Assembly: GCA_020050835.1 (NCBI GenBank)
Contig: JAGVKB010000064.1
Span: forward strand, 1-35,916
Length of the DNA stretch: 35,916 bases
From: Candidatus Obscuribacterales bacterium
GTDB lineage: Bacteria; Cyanobacteriota; Vampirovibrionia; Obscuribacterales; Obscuribacteraceae
Direction: 5' to 3'
Made by a program: the position numbers and the translations under genes. Numbering within the stretch: the stretch's first letter is position 1; every line of letters begins with the position of its first letter. Positions 16,448 through 22,988 of the stretch are shown here, in pieces. Under the pieces are notes generated by a model that was not told the DNA's origin, did not search any database, and worked only from the letters and a program-made list of their open reading frames with translations.

Positions 16448-17337
16448 TGACCGTAAAAGTGGGCGAATTCGAGCTGGGACATGGAAAGCCGCTGCTTATT
16501 ATCGCAGGGCCATGTGTAATCGAGTCTTGGGACGTTTTGTTCAAAACGGCATCCGGCTTGAAGGAGATTGCCCGGGAGTTGAATTTCCCGCTAGTCTTCA
16601 AAGCCTCTTACGATAAGGCCAATCGAACTTCAATTGAAACATTTCGCGGACCGGGCTTGCAGAAAGGGCTGGAGATGCTTGCGGAGGTAAAGCGCAAATT
16701 GGCGCTGCCGCTCCTGAGCGACATCCATGAAGAGTCGCATTGTGAAGCGGCCGGCGCCGTACTTGATGTGCTTCAGATTCCGGCTTTTCTTTGCCGGCAA
16801 ACCGATTTGGTCGTTAAGGCCGCCCAGACGGGACGGACCGTCAACATCAAGAAAGGACAGTTCGTGGCTCCGGCGGACATACTACACAGTGTGCGCAAGG
16901 TGACCACCCAGGGCAACCGCAACGTCTTTGTGACCGAGCGCGGCACCACATTCGGTTACAACAATCTGGTGGTCGACTACCGCTCGATTCCGATCATTCA
17001 ACAGGAAGGCTATCCGGTAATTTTCGATGCCACTCACAGCGTGCAATTGCCGGGTGCTGCCGGAGGCAAGTCGAGCGGGCAGCGCCAGTTCGTGCCAACC
17101 CTGGCCAAGGCGGCGATCGCTGCCGGCTGTCAGGGGTTGTTTATGGAAGTACATCCAAATCCCGACCTGGCCTTGAGCGATGGTCCCAATCAAGTGCCGC
17201 TTGCTCAAGCAAAAGAGCTGATCGCTCAATGTCTGAAGCTTTACGCCGCCGTGCAAAGCTTGCCGGAGCTGAAGCTCGCCGAGCAAGGGCAATGCGGTCA
17301 ATTGCCCTTGGCTCCCAACTTTGCTCAAGTGAATTAA
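16447..17337 (+). CDS. kdsA: 3-deoxy-8-phosphooctulonate (KDO-8-P) synthase
   Basis: A 296-residue TIM-barrel enzyme condensing phosphoenolpyruvate with arabinose 5-phosphate to KDO-8-phosphate, the precursor of the LPS inner core sugar. Blocks seen: IAGPCVIES (19-27), VFKASYDKANRTS, FRGPGLQKGLEML, LLSDIHE, QIPAFLCRQTDL, NIKKGQF, and FDATHSVQLPG with the GGKSSGQR loop. C23 in GPCVIES marks the metal-dependent class (Aquifex type); metal-independent enzymes such as that of E. coli have Asn there. The start is the TTG at 16447, set by GGGAGGG. The gene shows that the organism makes KDO, so it most likely has an outer membrane. The gap to the next gene is 27 bp, so the two may be co-transcribed. 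Confidence 0.95.
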   Translation: MTVKVGEFELGHGKPLLIIAGPCVIESWDVLFKTASGLKEIARELNFPLVFKASYDKANRTSIETFRGPGLQKGLEMLAEVKRKLALPLLSDIHEESHCEAAGAVLDVLQIPAFLCRQTDLVVKAAQTGRTVNIKKGQFVAPADILHSVRKVTTQGNRNVFVTERGTTFGYNNLVVDYRSIPIIQQEGYPVIFDATHSVQLPGAAGGKSSGQRQFVPTLAKAAIAAGCQGLFMEVHPNPDLALSDGPNQVPLAQAKELIAQCLKLYAAVQSLPELKLAEQGQCGQLPLAPNFAQVN

Positions 17338-17364
17338 GATAAGATCCTGGTCGATCCGGGACGC

Positions 17365-19785
17365 ATGATGAATCACCGAAGCTCAATACTGTCCGTAGCG
17401 CTGGCGTTTTCAGTCTGCCAGGCGGTGTGGTCCTTGGAGCGATCTGAAAAGGTCTTCGGCAGAGCTCTGACCTTGGTCGAGCACCCGGTACTGTTGCTTG
17501 CCGAGCGGCGGGATGAACAGCCGGTAAAGCTTGCAGAGGCAGCCGCTGCCAGTCCAGGGGAGAGCGAAGCCGAGGAGTCCGCGGAAAAAAAGTCTCAAGC
17601 GCCTGGTGAATTGAGCTTGCCCGAGATAGTCAATAAAGCGGTCCTGGCCTACGGTGGCAAGCCGGCGCTCGAGAAGCTGGATGGCCACTGCGTTTTCAAC
17701 GGGCGGCAGAAGGTTGCCGGTCAGGAGGGAGGAAGCCTGCCCGAGATGAGCTTTCAGCAGATTCGTAAGGGTGCGAAGCTGAGGATTGATCTGCAGAGCG
17801 CCGGTCAGGGCGGCTCGTCTTCTACGACCGTATTTGATGGCAGGCTCGGGTGGAAATCCGGTGGACGGTGGGTATCGGACCTGCCGGCCGAAGCGGTGAA
17901 GGTCTTGAAGGAAGATCGGGATCGTCAGCCATTTGTATTTGCGCATTTTGAAGATCCGGCCTATGCCTTTCGTCTGGTCGGCCGGACGAATTACCGGCAC
18001 GTTCCGGTTTATGCTGTTTCTGTGCGGCATGGTGCCAACAGCGAGACGACCTTTTTTCTCGATCAATCAAATTTCCTGGCGATCGGATCCAGTTACAGTC
18101 GCAGCGACGCTGATACGAAAGCGGTTGCCACCGTCGACACCGACTATTACGAGTATCGTCCGGTTGACGGTGCAATGGTGCCTTTCAGGCAAGTGCAATC
18201 GGTCAACGGTAAAGAGTCGCTCGTGCTGCAACTGGAAAATGCTCAGCTGGCCCGTTCAATCGATGACGCTCTGTTCAAGCGGCCCCAGGATGGTGGCGCT
18301 GTCAGACTAGCGCGGATAGTGCCGGTGCCGATTGAATACACTCAAGGCGAACTTTTGGTGAAGGTGCGAGTCAACAACGGCGAGCCGCTCGACTTCTTGC
18401 TGGACACCGGCGCCAGCGAGACGATGGTGGATCGCCGGACTGCTGCCGAGCACTTTCTAGACAAACAAGGACAGGTGGAAATCTCAGGCGCCTCGGGCGA
18501 AGTAACGACCAATGCTACGGTTGTTCGTAAACTGGAATTGGGAAATCTGGCCCTTGAAGATGTGCACGCCTTGATGCTCGACCTGAGCCCGCAGTCCCGG
18601 CAGATGGGCAGGAGGATAGCCGGGATCATCGGCTCGAACGTGCTTTCACAGTTTTCGGTTACTTTTGACTTCCAGAAGCAAGTGGTGACCTTTCAAGATG
18701 CGGGCAGCTACCAACCGGCGAGCGGTTCGCAGTCGGTGCCGTTTACGCAAAGACCGGGTTTGATGGTCAAAGCGATTATCAACGGTCGAGCGGAGGAGAC
18801 TTTCCTGTTAGATACCGGAGCAGCTTTCAACCACCTGCCGGCGGCGGTGGCAAAAAAGTATCGGCAGGCAGAACCGCAACATCTTACGGAAGGCACCGGC
18901 CTTGATGGCAGACCGGTGCGTTTGGGCACACTGGTGGCCGAGGCTGTGACGGTCGGAAAGCTGACTGTGCCGAAAGTCAATTTTACTTATCCGGTCGAGG
19001 GTGATGATGCTCAGGGGCGGGGGGGCTTCTTCCAAACTTCGGCCGTGGGTATTCTCGGCAATCCCTTCTGGCAAAGTTTTATCATGACGATTGACTATCG
19101 GGCTCAGCGGCTGGTTCTACAGCCGATTGCCGCACGGAGGTCCGGCGAGAGTGCCAATCAATCACTTGCAGCCGGCGACTCCAAGTTGATTCTTTACCGC
19201 GACTATCGGGCTGCTGAGATGTATTACCAGAAAGCGCTGGCCTCGGCTCTAGCGGCCGGGGAAAAGAAGGTGGAAGCGCGTGCTCTTGGTAGGCTCGGGG
19301 CGCTTCATCGCGTGCTGGCTCATGACTTGAATCGACCGGAACAAGCCAAAGTTGCCTATCAGTATTTCAACCGGGCTCAGCAACTCGCCAGAAAAATCGG
19401 TGATCGAGAAGGGGAGGGGCGGGTGCTAGCGGATTGGAGCCTGCTTTACAGCGACAACGGGCAAGCGTTGGAAGCCGCTCGCACCATCGAGTCGGCCCTG
19501 CTGATTGCTCCCAACGATCCTTATGTAAATGTGGATAATGCTGTTCATCTCTACCGCGCCCGGTTGTTCGGCGACATGCAAAAGTACGTCGACAAGACGC
19601 TCTTTCTCGATCCATCCAATTGGCAGGCGCTCTGGTATCAAGTCAAACTGGCCGAGATGTTTTCGGATCAGCCCAAGCAAGTCGCCACCCTCAAGGAGAT
19701 CTTGAGATTTTATCCATGGTCGAAGTTGGCGCGGGAGAAGTCGGCGACGCTTCTGGCACCAGCAGCGGTGCCGGCTGTGAAATGA
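17365..19785 (+). CDS. Exported protein: LolA-like region + two aspartyl protease domains + TPRs
   Basis: An 806-residue protein with an N-terminal signal peptide (to about residue 24). Residues about 80-308 have the look of a LolA/LolB-type outer-membrane lipoprotein-sorting fold (YGGKPALEKLDGHCVFNG start, SFQQIRKGAKLRIDL, TTVFDGRLGWKSGG, DALFKRP end), as seen in other exported peptidases. Two retropepsin-like aspartyl protease domains follow: LDFLLDTGASETMVD (DTG 347-349) and ETFLLDTGAAFNHL (DTG 483-485), each followed by its hydrophobic-hydrophobic-Gly element (IAGIIGSNVL and AVGILGNPFW). Both catalytic Asp are kept, so an intramolecular dimer like pepsin is possible. Residues about 600-800 are helical TPR-type repeats (AEMYYQKALASALAAGEKK, RALGRLGALHRVLA, NRAQQLARKIGDREGEGR). 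ATG at 17365 or 17368; weak RBS. Substrate unknown. Confidence 0.75.
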   Translation: MMNHRSSILSVALAFSVCQAVWSLERSEKVFGRALTLVEHPVLLLAERRDEQPVKLAEAAAASPGESEAEESAEKKSQAPGELSLPEIVNKAVLAYGGKPALEKLDGHCVFNGRQKVAGQEGGSLPEMSFQQIRKGAKLRIDLQSAGQGGSSSTTVFDGRLGWKSGGRWVSDLPAEAVKVLKEDRDRQPFVFAHFEDPAYAFRLVGRTNYRHVPVYAVSVRHGANSETTFFLDQSNFLAIGSSYSRSDADTKAVATVDTDYYEYRPVDGAMVPFRQVQSVNGKESLVLQLENAQLARSIDDALFKRPQDGGAVRLARIVPVPIEYTQGELLVKVRVNNGEPLDFLLDTGASETMVDRRTAAEHFLDKQGQVEISGASGEVTTNATVVRKLELGNLALEDVHALMLDLSPQSRQMGRRIAGIIGSNVLSQFSVTFDFQKQVVTFQDAGSYQPASGSQSVPFTQRPGLMVKAIINGRAEETFLLDTGAAFNHLPAAVAKKYRQAEPQHLTEGTGLDGRPVRLGTLVAEAVTVGKLTVPKVNFTYPVEGDDAQGRGGFFQTSAVGILGNPFWQSFIMTIDYRAQRLVLQPIAARRSGESANQSLAAGDSKLILYRDYRAAEMYYQKALASALAAGEKKVEARALGRLGALHRVLAHDLNRPEQAKVAYQYFNRAQQLARKIGDREGEGRVLADWSLLYSDNGQALEAARTIESALLIAPNDPYVNVDNAVHLYRARLFGDMQKYVDKTLFLDPSNWQALWYQVKLAEMFSDQPKQVATLKEILRFYPWSKLAREKSATLLAPAAVPAVK

Positions 19786-19832
19786 CGGCGGCGAAAGTCC
19801 GACCAGACTCAGCTGCGCACCGCCGCTACCAG

Positions 19833-20480
19833 TTAGGGACTGCCGCTTGACGCTGGCTTACTTTCCTGGACTTCTTTCAAAACTTCCTTCTGGGAAACGA
19901 CACGCTCTCTTACCGCGCCGGAGAGCTGGGTGAATTTGGGGGAAAAATAGTATCTGCGCATCTCTTGGTAAGCTTTGTCGTAGTTCCAGCCCTCATGCGT
20001 AACCCGCCAGATTCCAACCATACAGCCGGTCCGGTCGGAGCCGTGCGCGCAGTGCACGAAAACTGGTCCGCTGCTGCTTGCTGCTGCGGCTGATTCTACC
20101 TGGGACAGAAATGTTTTGACTTGCTTGTTGGTGGGAGCTTTGCTGCTCATCGGTAGATTGACAGTCTTCATGCCGAGCGCTTTTGCTTCCCGCTCTTCGT
20201 TGTAAACCTGCTCCGGGCTTCCTCTGAGATCGATAATCGTCGCAATGCCCATCTCTTTGAGCTTAAGCAGACCGGCCTTGGTTGGTTCGCCGCCTCTATA
20301 TAGATAGGGATGCACTTCGTGGAAGTTCGGTAAGTCTTGCTTTTGTTCGCCGTAATGAGCCGAGTTCTGGGCTGGGGCGCCGGCTGCTGAAGGCTGTCGC
20401 TCGAAGCCGTCGGCCGCGGCAACGGCAGCTACCAGGCAGCCTATCAGGAGGAGCGGGAGAGATTGTTGGCTGTTTCGCAT
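19833..20480 (-). CDS. Exported dual-specificity/tyrosine phosphatase-like protein
   Basis: A 215-residue protein with a short hydrophobic N-terminus ending AVAAAD (signal peptide cut near residue 23). The cysteine phosphatase P-loop is complete: VHCAHGSDRTG, with nucleophile C144 and R150 (HCX5R). The preceding LYRGGEPTKAGLLKLKEMGIATIIDLRG (60-87) is the typical N-terminal block of the compact DSP/DUF442-like phosphatase fold (surface 'Y-RGG-P' and 'iIDLR'). Catalytic residues look intact, so it may dephosphorylate phosphoproteins, phosphoinositide-like lipids or inositol phosphates in the periplasm; the substrate is not evident. The ATG has AGGATC about 10 nt upstream. It diverges from the ECF sigma operon across a 184-bp structured region. 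Confidence 0.83.
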   Translation of the reverse strand: MRNSQQSLPLLLIGCLVAAVAAADGFERQPSAAGAPAQNSAHYGEQKQDLPNFHEVHPYLYRGGEPTKAGLLKLKEMGIATIIDLRGSPEQVYNEEREAKALGMKTVNLPMSSKAPTNKQVKTFLSQVESAAAASSSGPVFVHCAHGSDRTGCMVGIWRVTHEGWNYDKAYQEMRRYYFSPKFTQLSGAVRERVVSQKEVLKEVQESKPASSGSP

Positions 20481-20509
20481 TGCCAGGCGATCCTGCGTTC
20501 TTTGCGGCT

Positions 20510-20559
20510 CACCGTCAGCCTGAGCCGAGGGCAGTGTCAGTCGGTTCGGGCTGACGGTG
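20510..20559. repeat. 11-bp perfect inverted repeat in divergent control region
   Basis: CACCGTCAGCC at 20510-20520 is the exact reverse complement of GGCTGACGGTG at 20549-20559; the 28-nt spacer contains a further CCGA (20525-20528)/TCGG (20541-20544) pair. An 11-bp match at this distance is unlikely by chance in so short a gap. On the minus strand it begins at the last base pairs of the candidate phosphatase promoter and ends 30 nt before that gene's ATG. It could be an operator for a dimeric repressor or a 5'-leader hairpin. Confidence 0.65.
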
Positions 20560-20586
20560 TATATTTAATACCTACTATTTTGTCAG
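20558..20586 (-). promoter_or_regulatory. Candidate vegetative promoter of the exported phosphatase
   Basis: On the minus strand: CTGACA (5 of 6 matches to the -35 consensus), 17-nt spacer, TATACA (4 of 6 to the -10). The right arm of the inverted repeat overlaps the -10 box by two bases, so binding there would block initiation, or the transcript would start inside the hairpin. Confidence 0.45.
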
Positions 20587-20600
20587 CTTTTGGTGGAAAT

Positions 20601-20630
20601 TGAACTTTTTTTCCAGCGCCGACGTCTCAA
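20601..20630 (+). promoter_or_regulatory. Sigma-E-like (ECF) promoter upstream of the ECF sigma gene
   Basis: TGAACTT (20601-20607), a 16-nt spacer and GTCTCAA (20624-20630) resemble the GGAACTT / GTC-containing boxes of sigma-E-type ECF promoters. It would start transcription around 20636, about 30 nt before the sigma gene. This position is where an autoregulated ECF gene normally has its own promoter. Sequence match only. Confidence 0.5.
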
Positions 20631-20664
20631 CTATTGAAACCGAATCATGGTTTGGAGATAGAAA

Positions 20665-21297
20665 GTGGACCTTAGCGACGAGGCCCTAATCGATAGTTTC
20701 CAGAAGACTAAGGACTCCAACTATTTCAGGTCCTTGGTTCGGCGATACCAGAACCGCATTTACAGTGCGGCCTATAGGTTCTTGGGCAGCATGGAGGAAG
20801 CGGAGGAAGTGGTTCAGGAGACGTATATAAAAGTTCACCAGAATCTCGATAAGTTTCGGCGGCAGTCTTCTTTCGGCGCCTGGATCTTTCGCATTTCTCA
20901 CAACATCTGTGTGGACTCGCTGAGAGTAAAGCAGCGTCGAAGAGGCATTCATCTCGTCTCGTTCGATCCGCAGCTGGCTCCTGAGCAGGAGGACAGCAAC
21001 GATAGCGCCTCGCAAGTAATATCCCAACTGGCCGACAGCAGCCCATGCCCGGCCGAAGCGTTCGACTTCAAAGAACAATCAGAGTTGATTGAATCGTCCC
21101 TGAAGGCGCTGCCTGACTCTCAACGAGCAGTGGTAATCCTGCACGATCTAGAGGGCTTTTCATACCAAGAGATCTCTGAAATTGTCGGAGCCAATCTCGG
21201 CACGGTGAGGTCTCGACTTCACTACGGGCGGCTTAAATTGCGACAAATTCTCGAACCTTACTTCTCTTCATCCAATGTCTCCCCGTCCCCAAGGTGA
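20665..21297 (+). CDS. ECF-family RNA polymerase sigma factor (sigma-24/RpoE-like)
   Basis: A 210-residue ECF sigma factor with only the sigma-2 and sigma-4 regions. Region 2 covers about 20-92 (YRFLGSMEEAEEVVQETYIKVHQNLDKFRRQSSFGAWIFRISHNICVDSLR, the -10-binding and core-binding helices), and region 4 about 140-195 (LKALPDSQRAVVILHDLEGFSYQEISEIVGANLGTVRSRLHYGRLKL, with the -35-binding helix-turn-helix). The linker between them is rather long and acidic. The GTG start has GGAG 8 nt upstream. The stop overlaps or abuts the anti-sigma gene, so the two are co-translated. The CpxP-like third gene suggests a response to envelope or metal stress. Confidence 0.93.
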   Translation: MDLSDEALIDSFQKTKDSNYFRSLVRRYQNRIYSAAYRFLGSMEEAEEVVQETYIKVHQNLDKFRRQSSFGAWIFRISHNICVDSLRVKQRRRGIHLVSFDPQLAPEQEDSNDSASQVISQLADSSPCPAEAFDFKEQSELIESSLKALPDSQRAVVILHDLEGFSYQEISEIVGANLGTVRSRLHYGRLKLRQILEPYFSSSNVSPSPR

Positions 21298-21302
21298 TCA
21301 CC

Positions 21303-22082
21303 ATGACCGAGCGCCAGTTGAATTGTGCAGATATAGAGCCGCTGTTGGACGCATTCCACGATGGCGAGCTGGGCGATGGCGAAAAGAACGCTGTGGGCGA
21401 GCATCTTGCAGTGTGTGCGGATTGCCAGGAAAGGCTGGGCTCGATTGCCCGCCTGGTAAAATCCCTAGGCGCGCTGCCGACCCTGAAGCCTGCCAGGGAT
21501 CTGGCAGCGCTCTTCCCTGACCAGCCGGAAGCCCAACCGGACAAGTTGGCTGCGGTGAATTCGAAACGTCCAGTCGGACTCGGCTTGACCGGGCGGACTG
21601 CGGTCGGTCTTGCTGCAGCCTTGTTGCTGTTGTTCTTGGTTTACGCCGGTTACCAGGAATCGACAATTCCTAAGCTTTCAAGTGCGCCTGCCGGAACGCC
21701 GAATTCGCCTGAGCGGGCACCGGAGCTTACTCCTGGCTTGAATCCCGCTGCGACCGGTAAAGAGCTAGTGATGCCTGCGACAAAGGCAACGGCAAGCGAT
21801 ACGCCAGCACTGGTTGTCCATCGGCCGGAGCAAGCGACTGAGCCGGCTGTGCTCGAAGCTCCGCATAAGCAGGTCGAGCGTCAAACGATCGATCCGGATC
21901 GAATGGTGGCCTTCGAAAGTACTTCTAAGGACATGTCAGCTCCCGGCGTTGCACAGCAAGTGGAGTTTTCGGAGCAGGAAACAGTGGCGGTGGCGAATCT
22001 CGATGAAGTAGGGCGCACGAATACAGCCAGTACGATTGGTCTGGCTACAGACGAGGATGGTCTTTATGCGATTGAATTGTAG
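21303..22082 (+). CDS. Membrane anti-sigma factor with zinc-finger (ZAS) domain
   Basis: A 259-residue partner of the ECF sigma factor. The N-terminal cytoplasmic domain has the zinc-binding anti-sigma motif: H34-x3-C38-x2-C41 (GEHLAVCADC), with a further C8. One transmembrane segment spans about 96-116 (TAVGLAAALLLLFLVYAGY), and the remaining 140 residues, Pro/Thr/Ala-rich, would lie outside the membrane. Such proteins hold the sigma factor inactive until a signal releases it, often by proteolysis. ATG at 21303 is preferred because AAGGTGA is 5 nt upstream; a GTG at 21294 overlaps the sigma stop and is an alternative. No membrane protease gene lies next to it in the window. Confidence 0.88.
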   Translation: MTERQLNCADIEPLLDAFHDGELGDGEKNAVGEHLAVCADCQERLGSIARLVKSLGALPTLKPARDLAALFPDQPEAQPDKLAAVNSKRPVGLGLTGRTAVGLAAALLLLFLVYAGYQESTIPKLSSAPAGTPNSPERAPELTPGLNPAATGKELVMPATKATASDTPALVVHRPEQATEPAVLEAPHKQVERQTIDPDRMVAFESTSKDMSAPGVAQQVEFSEQETVAVANLDEVGRTNTASTIGLATDEDGLYAIEL

Positions 22083-22968
22083 ACCTGCCTGGACAGCGAC
22101 CGGCAGCGGGGCAGCTCTGCCCGGGCTGTTGCTAGGACTGGCAATTAGCTTGCTCATACCGGGCATGACTTGCCGGCAAGCCGCCGCCGGCGGTAATGAG
22201 TCGCTAACGGATGACGGCTTCCCGGCCGCTCGTCGAGAACGCCTCGAGCGCCTGCGCGCCGGCAATGACGAGGCTATGCCTTCATCCGAAGTCAGAAGAC
22301 CATTTGGTGGCAATCGTTTTCAGTCCGGTGAACCGGGACCAGGAGTCGAGCGGCTCCCCGGTCTCGAGCGAGACATGCCGGCTCTGCGCCGCAAAATGCG
22401 TAGAAACTTCGATGCTGCTGGCCAATCGGAAGATACCGCTCGCGGCGGTGGCAGGCAGTTTGGTGCCGCCAGACGTCGCCAGCCTGGAGCGCCTGGTGTT
22501 AGCGGCCGGAATTTCCTGGGTGGACCGCTCAACTTTCAAAAACTTGGTTTATCTGAAGAGCAAAAAAACAAGATTCGCGATTTGCGCAGTAAAAATTCAG
22601 GAAGGGCTCGGGAGTTGAGGTCGGCGCTTCGAGATGGGCGCACCGAGATGCGTCAGCTACTTTTCAGTCCAGATGCCACCGAAGCGCAAATTAAGTCCAA
22701 ACGTCGAGCTTTACGACAGATGCAAGACCAAATGGAAGAGATGCAGATCGATGATTTCCTGTCGATGCGCTCTGTTTTGACCGTTGAGCAAAGGAAACGG
22801 TTGCCAGAGATTATGCCGGGCGGCGCTCAACCGCAGATGCTACCGGAGAGTCCCTCCGGAGCACGGTCTGGACCACTGCATGGCGACCCGAATGAACTGC
22901 CCGGAGAAAGACCAGGAGGTCGGCCGGACAGAGTTCCGGATGCACGGATGGAAGCACAGATTGATTGA
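22066..22968 (+). CDS. CpxP/Spy-like periplasmic protein (LTxxQ-type)
   Basis: A 300-residue exported protein that overlaps the anti-sigma gene by 17 bp. The ATG at 22066 is chosen because GAGG lies 9 nt upstream; frames from 22036 or 22057 lack this. A signal peptide spans about 1-40. A long basic, Arg- and Gly-rich region follows. The helical core resembles Spy/CpxP/CnrX: LGLSEEQKNKIRDLR (160-174), a long Arg-rich helix with EMRQLLFSPDATEAQIKSKRRALRQMQDQMEEMQ, and VLTVEQRKRL (237-246); the repeated L(S/T)xEQ is the LTxxQ signature. CpxP and Spy are periplasmic chaperones or sensors, and CnrX-like members sense metals beside an ECF system. The C-terminal tail is Pro/Gly-rich. It is probably the sensor or an output of the sigma cassette. 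Confidence 0.78.
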   Translation: MRLNCRPAWTATGSGAALPGLLLGLAISLLIPGMTCRQAAAGGNESLTDDGFPAARRERLERLRAGNDEAMPSSEVRRPFGGNRFQSGEPGPGVERLPGLERDMPALRRKMRRNFDAAGQSEDTARGGGRQFGAARRRQPGAPGVSGRNFLGGPLNFQKLGLSEEQKNKIRDLRSKNSGRARELRSALRDGRTEMRQLLFSPDATEAQIKSKRRALRQMQDQMEEMQIDDFLSMRSVLTVEQRKRLPEIMPGGAQPQMLPESPSGARSGPLHGDPNELPGERPGGRPDRVPDARMEAQID

Positions 22969-22988
22969 CAGCGGGTCTCTTGACCGGC

